Translations under genes and position numbers: made by a program
The notes under the pieces: generated by a model
The model's input: only the letters and a program-made list of their open reading frames with translations
The model's database searches: none
Told to the model about the DNA's origin: nothing
Assembly: GCF_000284095.1 (NCBI RefSeq)
Contig: NC_017068.1
Span: forward strand, 2,728,001-2,792,000
Source of the DNA: Selenomonas ruminantium subsp. lactilytica TAM6421
Lineage (GTDB): Bacteria > Bacillota > Negativicutes > Selenomonadales > Selenomonadaceae
Direction of reading: 5' to 3'
DNA length: 64,000 bases
Shown here: in pieces, positions 1 to 8,856 of the stretch
Layout of the letters: each line of letters starts with the position of its first letter
How positions within the stretch are numbered: position 1 is the stretch's first letter

Positions 1-352
1 AAGCCAGAGTGCCATCTGCGTTAATGCCCACGATATATATGGTTGCCCCCTCCATAACAGCAGGATCGGCGTTGATGATGGCGTTCTGCTCAGCATGGAC
101 AGCCACGCACAATTCGTAATTCTGCCCCTTGGGCACATGGAGCCGCTCGCGCTCGCAGATGCCGGTGTCGATGCAGTTAGCCTCCCCGCGGGGAGCACCG
201 TTATAGCCCGTGCTGATGATGATATGATCCTTGACGATGATTGCCCCATAGCGGCGGCGCAGGCAGGTAGCCCGGCGGCCTACGGCTTTGGCAATATCAA
301 GGAAATACTCCGTCCATTCCGGACGCTGCTGGGGTGTCTTGTTCTGCTCCAT
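1..352 (-). CDS. dCMP deaminase (ComEB-like), 3' end outside window
   Basis: Cytidine/deoxycytidylate deaminase family protein that would convert dCMP to dUMP for dTTP synthesis. The 117 visible residues start MEQNKTPQQRPEWTEYF. They contain the zinc site HAEQNAI (His plus catalytic Glu) and the substrate region GYNGAPRGEANC; the PCxxC half of the zinc site lies beyond the window edge. The start ATG at 352 follows a strong ribosome-binding stretch (GAGGAGAAGGAG) inside the end of the preceding gene, one base after its stop, so the two are probably co-transcribed. It is the last visible gene of the large minus-strand cluster. The family is clear; ComEB versus a generic dCMP deaminase cannot be settled without the C-terminus. 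Confidence 0.9.
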   Translation of the reverse strand, partial: MEQNKTPQQRPEWTEYFLDIAKAVGRRATCLRRRYGAIIVKDHIIISTGYNGAPRGEANCIDTGICERERLHVPKGQNYELCVAVHAEQNAIINADPAVMEGATIYIVGINADGTLA

Positions 353-353
353 A

Positions 354-761
354 TTAGCTCTCCTTCTCCTCTTGTTCCTTTAAAAATCTCCGGGCGAGAA
401 TCACCGCCACAAAATCATCCACAGGGACCGGCGGCACCTGCATGGTGACAGGCAGCAGCCGGCGCCACCCCTTCGGGGGATGTGCTTTCCAGTATTCCCC
501 CCTGGCCAGTTCCGTCGTGCGGTATTCGTCCCGGACGATAATCTCCAAATCCGGCACCTCATCAAGACGCTTATGGGCAATTTTGCTGGTGGTGCCGTTG
601 CCCATAAGGAGACGGCTAAAGCCGTATTCAGCTTTAGCCGCAGTCACTTCATTAATCAAGTTTTTTGTTTCGATAACCCGCTGACAGAGGATTTCACCGT
701 CCATATCCAGGACGGCGAAACCACATTTATCCCTGCCGGGGTCCAAGGCTGCTATGTTCAT
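354..761 (-). CDS. YqgF/RuvC-like RNase H-fold protein
   Basis: A 135-residue protein beginning MNIAALDPGRDKCGFAV. The LDPGRDKCG loop and the acidic residues of the N-terminal strand are those of the YqgF/RuvC RNase H fold, and PPVPVDDFVAVILA near the C-terminus supplies a further Asp pair. The sequence pattern (GNGTTSK, WKAHPPKGWRRLLP) recalls a YqgF-like family I associate with cyanobacteria more than canonical RuvX. The likely role is a nuclease, perhaps in rRNA or structured DNA processing; this is inference from the fold. Its ATG overlaps the stop of the upstream DUF3084 gene by 4 bp, indicating translational coupling. Confidence 0.75.
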   Translation of the reverse strand: MNIAALDPGRDKCGFAVLDMDGEILCQRVIETKNLINEVTAAKAEYGFSRLLMGNGTTSKIAHKRLDEVPDLEIIVRDEYRTTELARGEYWKAHPPKGWRRLLPVTMQVPPVPVDDFVAVILARRFLKEQEEKES

Positions 762-1972
762 TGTGTCACGTTCTTTTCCACATTTATCCTGAGCCTCAAA
801 GGACCAGAGGCATCCGTGTCCCCATTGGCGTAAGCCGAGAGGATCACGCGGCCGCGCTGCCCCTTGAGCTTGGCTACCACATCGTAGAACTGGGCTCCTT
901 CCATCACACCCACGGTTCCCCGCAGGGGATCGGGCAGGATGCCCTTGGTGGTGGCGGCAAAGTTGACATCCTTCAGGAAGTTCATCACCGTCTCTTCCGC
1001 CTCACTGTCATCCCCGGAAGTAAGTTCATAGGGACGGGCAATGATGAATTCGTTGTTCTTGAAGATGATGCTGTTGGGATAGAGCTCCAAATTGGTGCGG
1101 ACATCCTCGCCCCGCACCAGATTGCCTGCCGCCACAATGCGTACCACCATGTCCTGGGGGCTCTTGGCGATGGTTGCCACCGCTGCATCATGTTCGGGAC
1201 GGTAAATCCAGATATCCTGATCGGAACGGTCACTGCCAAAGCGGGCCGACACATTGCGGTTGGCCAGTGCTGCCAGGGATGCCAGGTCAGCAGCCACTTC
1301 CTCCTGGGGACGATTGCCACGGATTACGCCGCTGGCGATGATTTCCCCTGCCCGGAAGGCAATATCACCTTCCCGCATGGTGATGAGGCCATCCCGCAGA
1401 TCATTTGAACGTTTTTCCAGAGCCTTGTTATCCGCGGTCAAATTCTCATTCTTCGCCGTCAGTTCATCGTTGCGGCCACTAAGGGCACTGTTCTGACTGG
1501 CCAGTTCACTGTTCTGACCGGCCAGCCGGCTGTTATCCGCCAGCAAGGCCTCATTGCCGGCCTGCAGCCGCGCCGACTCTTCCTGCAGCTGTTTCTGCTG
1601 TTCATTGAGCTTGTCGATATCAGCCTTGGACTGCTGCAGGGCCGCGTCGGTCTTTTCCTGCTCGCTCTTGGCCGTCAGAAGGGCCGCCTCGGTATTTTGC
1701 AGGTTTTCCTTCGTTTCCCGCATATTGCGGTTAAGCTGCTCCATACCAAAAAGCGCTGTACGCACGTTCTGGGAGGCCGCCGCCATCACGCCGAAGGTCA
1801 GAGCCGTGATCACCACGCCTGTGAAGATCGTTATGACGATGGACGTGTGTCGGGGACGCAGGCCAAAAATCGACAGGCGTTTTTTGCCGATCTTCGTCCC
1901 CAGCCGGTCACCGATAAAGGCAATGGCCCCGCCGGCAATCACCAGCACTGTTATCAAGAGGATTCCATCCAA
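758..1972 (-). CDS. DUF3084 membrane-anchored coiled-coil protein
   Basis: 404 residues. Two N-terminal membrane segments (about residues 4-20 and 42-66) flank a short basic cytoplasmic loop containing RLGTKIGKKRLSIFGLRPRHTS, split here only by eye. A long coiled coil follows (about 75-195) with repeated NSELASQNSALSGRNDEL-type heptads, then a mixed alpha/beta C-terminal domain. This architecture is that of DUF3084 proteins, whose function is unknown. The long periplasmic coiled coil and the position after the LPS-export genes suggest an envelope role, but that is inference. It overlaps the YqgF-like gene by 4 bp. Confidence 0.8.
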   Translation of the reverse strand: MDGILLITVLVIAGGAIAFIGDRLGTKIGKKRLSIFGLRPRHTSIVITIFTGVVITALTFGVMAAASQNVRTALFGMEQLNRNMRETKENLQNTEAALLTAKSEQEKTDAALQQSKADIDKLNEQQKQLQEESARLQAGNEALLADNSRLAGQNSELASQNSALSGRNDELTAKNENLTADNKALEKRSNDLRDGLITMREGDIAFRAGEIIASGVIRGNRPQEEVAADLASLAALANRNVSARFGSDRSDQDIWIYRPEHDAAVATIAKSPQDMVVRIVAAGNLVRGEDVRTNLELYPNSIIFKNNEFIIARPYELTSGDDSEAEETVMNFLKDVNFAATTKGILPDPLRGTVGVMEGAQFYDVVAKLKGQRGRVILSAYANGDTDASGPLRLRINVEKNVTQ

Positions 1973-1999
1973 CTTGCATCCGTCCTTCCAAAGATAATG

Positions 2000-3100
2000 T
2001 TAACGGGAAGCCCGTCTTATGAGATATGCACCTGCCACGAGGCCAATGAGGTTGGGCAGCCAGACCGCCAGCATGGGATGAAGGGCCCCGCTGCGGGCCA
2101 GGGCATTGCCCATGGTCATCAGTGCATAATAGACAAAGATGATGATGACGCTGATGGCAAAACCTGCCGAGGAGGAATTACGGTTGGGCTGCAAACCTAA
2201 GGGCACGCCAACCAGGGCAAAGACCAGGCTGGCCATGGGCACGGTAATCCGCTGATAGAGCTCGGCCTCCAGCTTGTTGGTGTTGACGTACTGCGTCTTC
2301 ATGATGTCAATCTGGGCCCGCAGTTCCTTCATGGTCAGCTCTTCGGGATCCTTCTGTTCCCGGACGATCTGCTTGGGATTGGCGCTGATGGGCAGCACCT
2401 GTGTCTTGAAACGCACGGTATGCTCGCTCTTTCCATCCCCTTCGCTGATATCGTAGATCATGCCATTATGCATGGTCCAGATATTGCCATTCCATTCGGC
2501 ATAATCGGCATTCTCCACATGGGTGACCTTGCCGTCATCACCGAATTCCTGCAGGGTGATGCCCTGCAGCTGCTGACTCTCCGCGTCATACTGACGGGCA
2601 TAGGCCAGCCGCTGGATCTTGTCACCATGTATTTCCTTCAGGATGATATGCTCCTGAGATTTCATGCCGCTGTTGCCTTCGATTTCGTAGTAGACCACGT
2701 TCTTATAAGCCGTGTTGGCCCAGGGAACCACGTATTCATTGAAGGCAATGGCCATCAGGCTCACGATGAAGCCCATGACAATGGCCGGCATGGCAATACG
2801 GGAAAAGCTGATGCCGCAGGACTTCATGGCCGTGATCTCACTGTTGCTGGACAGGCGGCCAAAGGTCAAAAGCGTGGCCAGCAGCATGGACATGGGGAAT
2901 GTCCAGATGACCACCTTGGGCAGGCCGAAGATGAAGACCTTCACCACCGCCTGCAGGGAGGCTCCGTAATCGGTTATGTACTTGGCAATCTTGAAGAGGG
3001 TGCCGGAACCGATGAACACCGCGGAGAAAGCACAGATGCCAAAGACAAAGGCCAGCGTCACTTCGCGGAATATATATTTGTCTAAAATTCGCAAACGCAT
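2000..3100 (-). CDS. LptF/LptG family LPS-export permease
   Basis: 366 residues in the YjgP/YjgQ (LptF/LptG) family, the membrane component of the Lpt ABC transporter that extracts LPS from the inner membrane. It begins MRLRILDKYIFREVTLAFVF, with three N-terminal membrane segments, a periplasmic beta-rich domain (about 130-260, jellyroll in the family) and three C-terminal segments, including QPNRNSSSAGFAISVII. The start chosen is the ATG at 3100 because AAGGAG lies seven bases upstream; the TTG at 3106 is too close. It follows lptB by 11 bp. Only one permease is seen, whereas proteobacteria pair LptF with LptG; whether it homodimerises or a second copy lies elsewhere is unknown. Confidence 0.9.
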   Translation of the reverse strand: MRLRILDKYIFREVTLAFVFGICAFSAVFIGSGTLFKIAKYITDYGASLQAVVKVFIFGLPKVVIWTFPMSMLLATLLTFGRLSSNSEITAMKSCGISFSRIAMPAIVMGFIVSLMAIAFNEYVVPWANTAYKNVVYYEIEGNSGMKSQEHIILKEIHGDKIQRLAYARQYDAESQQLQGITLQEFGDDGKVTHVENADYAEWNGNIWTMHNGMIYDISEGDGKSEHTVRFKTQVLPISANPKQIVREQKDPEELTMKELRAQIDIMKTQYVNTNKLEAELYQRITVPMASLVFALVGVPLGLQPNRNSSSAGFAISVIIIFVYYALMTMGNALARSGALHPMLAVWLPNLIGLVAGAYLIRRASR

Positions 3101-3111
3101 CGTCAATCTCC

Positions 3112-3846
3112 TTACAGGGTGAAGTTCTCACCTAAATAGAATTTCCGGGCAATGGGGCTTTCTGCAATGGTCTGGCTGTCACCTTCCAACAGGATCTTGC
3201 CCTCACTCAGGATATAGGCCCGGTCTACGATCTGCAGGGTTTCCCGCACATTATGGTCGGTTATGAGAATCCCCATGCCCCGCTGCCGCAGGTACTGGAT
3301 GATTTCCTGGATGTCCGCCACGGCCAGAGGATCGACGCCGGCAAAGGGCTCGTCCAGCAGGATGAACTGCGGCTCCAGGGCCAGGCAGCGGGCGATTTCC
3401 ACCCGGCGGCGCTCACCGCCGGAAAGCTCCGTGCCCTTGCGTGTCCGCACATGGGTGATATGGAATTCATCCAGCAGTTCCTCAAACTTCGTGCGCTGTT
3501 CCGCCTTGGACAACCCCGTGGTCTCCAGAATGGCCATGATGTTCTCTTCCACCGTCAATTTGCGGAAGATGGAGGACTCCTGCGTCAGATAGCTGATGCC
3601 CAGTGACGCCCGCCGGTACATGGGCATTTTCGTGATATTCACATCGGAAAGGAACACTTCCCCGGATGTGGGCTGCTCCAAGCCCACTATCATGTAGAAA
3701 GAAGTGGTCTTGCCCGCACCGTTAGGCCCCAAAAGCCCTACGATTTCACCCTTTTCCACCCGCAGGGACACCCGGTCCACCGCTGTATGCTCTTTGAATC
3801 GTTTTACCAGATTTTTCGCCTCGATATGCAAGGTCCTGTCCTCCAT
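3112..3846 (-). CDS. lptB: LPS export ABC transporter ATPase LptB
   Basis: 244-residue ABC ATPase that powers LPS extraction and transport to the outer membrane. It has Walker [10 protein letters not shown] (residues 40-48), the Q-loop near [17 protein letters not shown], signature [13 protein letters not shown] (141 on), Walker [13 protein letters not shown] (162 on) and the H-loop [25 protein letters not shown] and the C-terminal [10 protein letters not shown] are characteristic of LptB. It lies between lptA and the LptF/G permease on the same strand with gaps under 12 bp. The ribosome-binding site is weak, consistent with translational coupling to lptA. Confidence 0.96.
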   Translation of the reverse strand: MEDRTLHIEAKNLVKRFKEHTAVDRVSLRVEKGEIVGLLGPNGAGKTTSFYMIVGLEQPTSGEVFLSDVNITKMPMYRRASLGISYLTQESSIFRKLTVEENIMAILETTGLSKAEQRTKFEELLDEFHITHVRTRKGTELSGGERRRVEIARCLALEPQFILLDEPFAGVDPLAVADIQEIIQYLRQRGMGILITDHNVRETLQIVDRAYILSEGKILLEGDSQTIAESPIARKFYLGENFTL

Positions 3847-3852
3847 CTATTC

Positions 3853-4536
3853 TTACTTCACCTTAGCCCGGCCATTGGGATCAAGGTAAAGGGTAAGTTT
3901 GTTACTCTTCATGGTGTTGTTTTCCTGGACAGCCCAGGCATTGCCCGTGAGTACCACACGGCCTTCCTGTTTGCCCACATAGTCGGCATTATCGCCACCG
4001 GCTTCCATCTGACGGGAAGGGCTGACCACATGGACATTGCCCTTGCCGATGTAGTGTTCATCGTCGAGCCAGCCTTCCATATAGTTGGCGGTAAAGGTGC
4101 CATCCGCATTGGAGATGGTGCCGCCGCCGGGAATCTTCACGTATTTGTTCTGATTGGGATAGTAATCCACCTGCTCACCGGCAAAGGACTTATCCCCGTC
4201 CGTGCCCCGGACGCTGCCGGAAGCCTGCATATGGCTCTGGGCATCCAGGATGATCTTATTGCAGGTCACCCGCAGGGTATCGCGCACGGCGATGACACTG
4301 CCCTCGATGGTGGCCAGCTGCGTCTTGGAATTATAGGTGGCCTTGGCCCCCGTCACCTTGGCGGCGCCCTGTTTCAGCAGCACATCCCCTGTAGCCACAG
4401 CCTGTCCGCTCTGCATATCGTATTCCACAGTATCCGCGTTGAGTTCGGCAGGCTCGCCTGCTGCCGAGATATGGCCTAAGGGCAGGACCAGACTAAGTGC
4501 CACTCCCAACGCTACTTTCTTCATTCGACTTGTCAT
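3853..4536 (-). CDS. lptA: LptA/OstA-like periplasmic LPS transport protein
   Basis: 227 residues with a Sec signal peptide (MTSRMKKVALGVALSLVL, cleavage near GHISAAG) followed by repeated beta-strands of the OstA/LptA fold, such as ADTVEYDMQSGQAVATGDV and GAKATYNSKTQLATIEGSV. It would form the periplasmic bridge between LptC and the outer-membrane exit site. The ATG at 4536 is preferred because GGAGGAG sits just upstream; a longer reading adds 11 unlikely residues. It is separated from lptC by an unusual 118-bp inverted-repeat element, so it may not be strictly co-transcribed with lptC. LptD is not found in this window. Confidence 0.9.
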   Translation of the reverse strand: MTSRMKKVALGVALSLVLPLGHISAAGEPAELNADTVEYDMQSGQAVATGDVLLKQGAAKVTGAKATYNSKTQLATIEGSVIAVRDTLRVTCNKIILDAQSHMQASGSVRGTDGDKSFAGEQVDYYPNQNKYVKIPGGGTISNADGTFTANYMEGWLDDEHYIGKGNVHVVSPSRQMEAGGDNADYVGKQEGRVVLTGNAWAVQENNTMKSNKLTLYLDPNGRAKVK

Positions 4537-4572
4537 TTCGTTTCTCCTCCCTAAGGGACTATAGCTCATAAC

Positions 4573-4690
4573 CTAGACATCTTGCTGGTCTAAATCCGCA
4601 TGGATCTACGTCTTCGTCAGTCGGTATAGCTCGCTATGCCTCCTTCCTCATCCTTGACCACACGAATTTATCCTCAGCAATCTTGTCTAG
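4573..4690. repeat. Palindromic intergenic element between lptC and lptA
   Basis: 118 bp with imperfect inverted ends: CTAGACATCTTGCTG (4573-4587) and CAGCAATCTTGTCTAG (4675-4690). A central ATAGC-TC-GCTAT palindrome lies near 4625-4636, flanked by imperfectly complementary arms. It contains no ORF, almost fills the lptC-lptA gap and has the look of a MITE or REP-type element. No second copy is evident in this window, so family membership is unproven. Confidence 0.55.
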
Positions 4691-4699
4691 TTTATTTCG

Positions 4700-5245
4700 C
4701 TACAGTCCCTTGACCAGATGTGCCTTGCCGATGATCTTGATCTTGTTGAAGCCATCGGTGCTTTCGATGCGGTCGCCGGTGGCCAGCAGGTCATCCTTCA
4801 CCGCCTTGGCATTGCCGACGGCGGCCAGGATTTCCTTGGCGGCCTCCCAACGCAGTTCATCACTGGTCAGCTCAGCGCCGTCACTGTTCTTCACCGTCAC
4901 ATTGCCGGTGATGGCAATATCCTTGGCGGCAGCCGTATAAGTGCCCTTATCGGCCTTGACCTCCACCACCCGGCCATCTTCCATATAGAAATGGCCGGAC
5001 AGCTTTTCCAGAGCTGCATCCTTGGTGTCGATATTGACTTCGATATGCTCCGCCGTCAGATCCCAGATCTTGCGGCCGTTCCTTTCCTCGCTGATCTCAT
5101 TGCCGTCATAGCTCATGATCTTGCTGTCCGCCTGAGGCGTTTCCGGCGTATCCGGACGCTGCGGCACGGTGCTCACGGCCCAGACCACCAGCGCTGCAAA
5201 CAGGGCAAGCCCCGCTGCCACCAGCAGTTTCTGTTTTTTGTCCAT
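4700..5245 (-). CDS. lptC: LPS export periplasmic protein LptC
   Basis: 181 residues: a single N-terminal membrane anchor (KLLVAAGLALFAALVVWAV) and a periplasmic OstA-like beta-jellyroll containing MSYDGNEISEERNGRKIWDLTAEHIEV, quoted here in part only as the NGRKIWDLTAEHIEV strand typical of LptC. It links the LptB-F/G transporter to LptA. The start is the ATG at 5245, which overlaps the stop of the acyltransferase gene (TGATG), with GGAGG seven bases upstream; a TTG one codon earlier is less favoured. Family assignment is well supported by size, anchor and neighbours. Confidence 0.9.
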   Translation of the reverse strand: MDKKQKLLVAAGLALFAALVVWAVSTVPQRPDTPETPQADSKIMSYDGNEISEERNGRKIWDLTAEHIEVNIDTKDAALEKLSGHFYMEDGRVVEVKADKGTYTAAAKDIAITGNVTVKNSDGAELTSDELRWEAAKEILAAVGNAKAVKDDLLATGDRIESTDGFNKIKIIGKAHLVKGL

Positions 5246-6156
5246 CAAGCTTCCTCCTGTGCCTTAACCGTATGATGCTTGCCTACATTCTGCTTTTCCA
5301 CCGGTGTATTCCAGCGCTTCTGGAACCAAAGCCATTGTGTCGGATTCTCACGAATGATATCTTCGATGATCTTGGTCATCTTCACCGTAAAGTTATATAA
5401 ATCCCGATCTGTATCCCCGGTGTCCTCGTAGCGCATAACCTCGCCAATAACTACCTTGTGCTTACCATTGGGCTGGCGCAGGATAAAGGCTGGCAATACC
5501 GGCGCATTGAACTTGCAGGCAAAGACCGCCGGGCCCATGGGGGTTGCAGCCATCTTGCCAAAGAAGGGCAGGAAGGCGCCGTTGGGGCCGCCATCCTGAT
5601 CCGCCAGGAAACCTAAGATCTTGCCTTTTTTCAAGGCCTTGGCCGCAGCCAACAGCTCACTGGTCCCCCGGGAGAAGATCTCCACGTTGATGGTCTTCCT
5701 GAGATCGTTCAGGGCATTGGTATACTGCATATTGGGCTGGGGCTTGGCAATGGCTGTAACCGGCAGGCCGTTCATAGTAAAGGAAGCCGACAGCCACTCC
5801 CAGGTACCGATATGGCCTGTGAGCACCACCACCCCATGGCCTTCTGCCAAGGCATCTGTCATGCGCTCCAGATGGTCGATTTCGATGTACTTGTGAAAAT
5901 TATCCGGCTTGATCTTGGGCATATAGAGGATTTCCAGTACATTACGTGCCAGGTTCACAAAAGAAGCGCGAATGGTCCTGCGTGCTTCCGCCTCTGACAA
6001 ATTCAGAGAACGCTTGATCTGCGCTACGGCCAGCTCCCGCTGTTTCTTGATCAGCAGATAGTAAAGCTGCCCCAGCACCCAGCCTGCGGCCATCACAAGT
6101 TTGTAGGGGGTATGACACACCACCCAGCTCATGAACATCACGAATTTATACTGCAT
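5245..6156 (-). CDS. LpxL/HtrB-type lipid A acyltransferase, copy 1
   Basis: 303-residue inner-membrane lysophospholipid/lipid A late acyltransferase. The N-terminal hydrophobic stretch (about 8-35) and the catalytic HX4E motif VVLTGHIGTWEW (His115, Glu120) identify the LpxL/LpxM/HtrB superfamily. Downstream blocks such as GFLADQDGGPNGAFLPFFGK and ENPTQWLWFQKRWN, typical of LpxL, are present. It would add a secondary acyl chain to KDO-lipid A. It lies between kdsC and lptC on the same strand. A second, different member at 18342-19241 suggests two acylation steps; which chain each adds cannot be read from sequence. Confidence 0.92.
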   Translation of the reverse strand: MQYKFVMFMSWVVCHTPYKLVMAAGWVLGQLYYLLIKKQRELAVAQIKRSLNLSEAEARRTIRASFVNLARNVLEILYMPKIKPDNFHKYIEIDHLERMTDALAEGHGVVVLTGHIGTWEWLSASFTMNGLPVTAIAKPQPNMQYTNALNDLRKTINVEIFSRGTSELLAAAKALKKGKILGFLADQDGGPNGAFLPFFGKMAATPMGPAVFACKFNAPVLPAFILRQPNGKHKVVIGEVMRYEDTGDTDRDLYNFTVKMTKIIEDIIRENPTQWLWFQKRWNTPVEKQNVGKHHTVKAQEEA

Positions 6157-6192
6157 TAATCTTCTTCCCCCAAAATAATTTCTCGCAGGGAC

Positions 6193-6762
6193 TTACTGCA
6201 TAAGCCCCGCATTTTCCTCGAGTTTCACCGGTACCAGGAAGCTGGCCACCATATCCTCCCAGGTTCCCTGGGCCTTAAAGATGAATTCCAGCAGGTCACG
6301 GACAGCTCCATGACCACCCGTACAGTCGGAAATCACCAGCGAATGCATGCGTACAGTTGGCACCGCATCGGCTACCGCCATAGGCAGACCGACCTGCAGC
6401 ATGATGGGCAGGTCAATGAGGTCATCCCCAATATAGGCGATTTCCTCATCCCGGAAGCCCGTATGCTTCTTGAGTTCGTTATAGGCCTCCCGCTTATCCG
6501 AGTTGCCCTGAAACACCTCACTGATATTGAGTTCCCGGGCGCGATAAGCCACCTGCTTGGACTGACGGCCCGTAATGATGGCCGTCTTGAGACCCAGACG
6601 ATGTGCCAGGGTGATGCCTAAACCATCCCGGCAGTTAAAAGGCTTATAGAGCTCGCCCTTCTCACCGATATAGATACCGCCATCAGTCAGCACACCATCC
6701 ACATCGAGAATGATGAGCTTGATCTTTTTAGCCGCCCGCAGAGCATTGCTGTGAATTTCCAT
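6193..6762 (-). CDS. kdsC: KDO-8-phosphate phosphatase KdsC
   Basis: 189-residue HAD phosphatase of the compact C0 type that removes phosphate from KDO 8-phosphate. Motif I is DVDGVLTDG (nucleophile Asp20, Asp22), motif II lies around IITGRQS, Lys is near YNELKKHTG, and motif IV is YIGDDLIDLPIM (Asp113/Asp114). The length matches KdsC, which lacks a cap domain and works as a tetramer. Its ATG overlaps the stop of kdsD (TAATG), with AAGGAG upstream, so KdsD and KdsC are translationally coupled. Confidence 0.95.
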   Translation of the reverse strand: MEIHSNALRAAKKIKLIILDVDGVLTDGGIYIGEKGELYKPFNCRDGLGITLAHRLGLKTAIITGRQSKQVAYRARELNISEVFQGNSDKREAYNELKKHTGFRDEEIAYIGDDLIDLPIMLQVGLPMAVADAVPTVRMHSLVISDCTGGHGAVRDLLEFIFKAQGTWEDMVASFLVPVKLEENAGLMQ

Positions 6763-7739
6763 TATACCACTCCTTGCCGTAACAGGTCAGTCAGATGAAT
6801 GATGCCCACAGGAACATTATTATCGTCAATAACCGGCAGTACCGTAACCGGACGCGGTTTGTGTTTTTCCATGACCGACAATGCCGAAGAAGCCATGGCT
6901 TCCTGCTTGATGGTCAGCGGCGTGCCGAACATGATATTGCCCACAGCCTCATCCAGGAATTTGTAATCCTTGGCCAAAGCACGGCGGATGATACCATCGG
7001 TGATGATCCCCACCAGCTTGCCGCTGTCATCCACTACGGATGCAGCGCCCAAGCCCTTATCCGTCATGATGAAGAGGGCATCCTTGGCCGTCTTGTCCTT
7101 ATGCACAATGGGGTTTTCGTCCCCGGTATGCATGACATTCTTGACCGTAAGCAAAAGCTTCCGGCCCAAAGCCCCGCCCGGATGGAACAGGGCAAAGTCC
7201 TGGCTCGTGAAGTCCCGGACGCTCATCAGGGCAATGGCCATGGCATCCCCCATGGCCAGCGTTGCCGTGGTGCTGGCCGTAGGTGCCAAACCTAAAGGAC
7301 AGGCCTCCTTCTCCACGCCGATATCCACGAAGTAATCGCTGTTCTGCCCCAGTTGGGAATCCCGGCGGCCGCACATGGCGATGATCTTCGCACCAATGCG
7401 GTGGATGATGGGCAGGATGTTGACCACTTCCGTGGACTCGCCGCTGTTGGAGATGGCGATGACCACATCGTTTTCCGTGACCATGCCCAAATCCCCGTGG
7501 AAAGCCTCACCGGGATGCATAAAGAAGGAAGGCGTGCCCGTGCTGGCAAAGGTTGCGGCCATCTTGCGGCCGATGTGGCCGGACTTGCCCATGCCGGTCA
7601 CCACGACGCGGGCCTTGCAATCCAGGATGCACTGCACCGCCGCCACGAATTCCGCATCGATACGGGTTTTCAGTTTATCGACAGCTGCTGCCTCAATGGT
7701 CAGGGTATCCAGCGCTGCCTTTTTGATCTGTTCTACCAA
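6762..7739 (-). CDS. kdsD: Arabinose-5-phosphate isomerase KdsD (KpsF/GutQ family)
   Basis: 325-residue isomerase making arabinose 5-phosphate from ribulose 5-phosphate, the first committed KDO precursor. An N-terminal SIS domain contains VVTGMGKSGHIGRKMAATF and FFMHPGEAFHGDLGM, followed by two CBS domains (NPIVHKDKTAKDALFIMTDKG and the C-terminal RPVTVLPVIDDNNVPVGI region). I place the start at a TTG (7739) because GAGGGG lies six bases before it and the residues from VEQIKKAALDTL onward look like family sequence; upstream codons are unlikely. It follows kdsA by 34 bp and overlaps kdsC by one base. Confidence 0.94.
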   Translation of the reverse strand: MVEQIKKAALDTLTIEAAAVDKLKTRIDAEFVAAVQCILDCKARVVVTGMGKSGHIGRKMAATFASTGTPSFFMHPGEAFHGDLGMVTENDVVIAISNSGESTEVVNILPIIHRIGAKIIAMCGRRDSQLGQNSDYFVDIGVEKEACPLGLAPTASTTATLAMGDAMAIALMSVRDFTSQDFALFHPGGALGRKLLLTVKNVMHTGDENPIVHKDKTAKDALFIMTDKGLGAASVVDDSGKLVGIITDGIIRRALAKDYKFLDEAVGNIMFGTPLTIKQEAMASSALSVMEKHKPRPVTVLPVIDDNNVPVGIIHLTDLLRQGVV

Positions 7740-7773
7740 TCTTATCCCCTCATTACAACTCAGCCAATCGCAA

Positions 7774-8601
7774 TTATTTCGCCTTGTGGCGCACGATCTC
7801 ATGGATGGCCACGGCATCCTTCAGCAGGTCTTCCAGCTTGTCCAGGTAAACCATATTGGCCCCATCGGACAGTGCCTCTTCCGGATTGTCATGCACTTCC
7901 AGGAACAGGGCATCGATGCCCACACCCACAGCGGCCCGCACGAGATATTCCACATACTCACGGTTGCCCGCAGACGTCGTGCCATTGCCCCCCGGCAGCT
8001 GCACGGAATGCGTACCATCCATAACGACAGGATAGCCAAAGGAACGCATGATCGGCAGGGAACGCATATCCACCACGAGGTTATGATAACCAAAGGAGGC
8101 ACCGCGCTCCGTCAGCATGATCTGGTCACAGCCGCTTTCATGGAGCTTGTCCACCACATTGCGCATATCCTCCGGCGCCAGGAACTGTCCCTTCTTCACA
8201 TTGACCACCCGGCCCGTCTGGGCAGCGGCATGCAGAAGATCCGTCTGACGGCAGAGGAAAGCCGGAATCTGCAGGATATCCGCCACTTCCGCCACCGGCT
8301 TAGCCTGGGAAGTCTCATGAATATCCGTCACCACCGGCACGCCCAATTCCTCCTTGATGGTCTTGAGCATCTCCAGCCCCTTCTTGAGCCCCGGCCCACG
8401 GAAGCTATGATAGGAAGAACGATTGGCCTTGTCAAACGAAGCCTTGAATACATAGTTGATATCCAACCGCTCACAGATTTCCTTGATGGTACGGCCAATC
8501 AGCAGGCAACGATCCAGCCCCTCAAGCACACAAGGCCCGGCCAAAAGCGTCAGCTTTTCCCCGCCACCAATCACATAATTACCAACCTTAACCTGATTCA
8601 T
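7774..8601 (-). CDS. kdsA: KDO-8-phosphate synthase KdsA
   Basis: 275 residues; condenses phosphoenolpyruvate with arabinose 5-phosphate to form KDO 8-phosphate. Conserved family blocks are present: [10 protein letters not shown] near the start, [62 protein letters not shown] and SVQLPGG. The ATG at 8601 is chosen over the TTG at 8607 because AAAGGAG lies eight bases upstream. Upstream it is separated from kdsB by about 360 bp of repeats, so its promoter may lie in or beyond that repeat region; none is obvious. Confidence 0.96.
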   Translation of the reverse strand: MNQVKVGNYVIGGGEKLTLLAGPCVLEGLDRCLLIGRTIKEICERLDINYVFKASFDKANRSSYHSFRGPGLKKGLEMLKTIKEELGVPVVTDIHETSQAKPVAEVADILQIPAFLCRQTDLLHAAAQTGRVVNVKKGQFLAPEDMRNVVDKLHESGCDQIMLTERGASFGYHNLVVDMRSLPIMRSFGYPVVMDGTHSVQLPGGNGTTSAGNREYVEYLVRAAVGVGIDALFLEVHDNPEEALSDGANMVYLDKLEDLLKDAVAIHEIVRHKAK

Positions 8602-8667
8602 ATTCAAGTCTCCTTTCGTACCCAGCTATTAACACAAATCCATAAAGGCGGGCTAGAGGCCCCCCTC

Positions 8668-8856
8668 ACCCAACGCCCCCAAAAAGCAGGCACCAGAAAA
8701 CGCTATATCGTTACCCAGCGCCCCCAAAAGCAGGCACCAGAAAACGCTATATCGTCACCCAACGCCCCAAAAAGCAGACACCAGAAAACACTATATCGTT
8801 ACCCAACGCCCCAAAAAGCAGGCACCAGAAAACGCTATATCGTTACCCGGCGCCCA
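8668..8856. repeat. 44-45 bp tandem repeat array between kdsB and kdsA
   Basis: Four consecutive near-identical units at 8668-8712 (45 bp), 8713-8756, 8757-8800 and 8801-8844 (44 bp each), plus a truncated fifth. Each carries GCAGGCACCAGAAAA (one base variant in unit 3) and CTATATCGTT. Units are directly abutting with no spacers, so this is a tandem repeat, not a CRISPR. The unit length is not a multiple of three and no coding use is apparent. It lies in the untranslated stretch between kdsB and kdsA. Confidence 0.9.

Noticed and set aside
8668-8856. CRISPR array
   Set aside because: Units abut directly without unique spacers, only four occur, and no cas genes are nearby.
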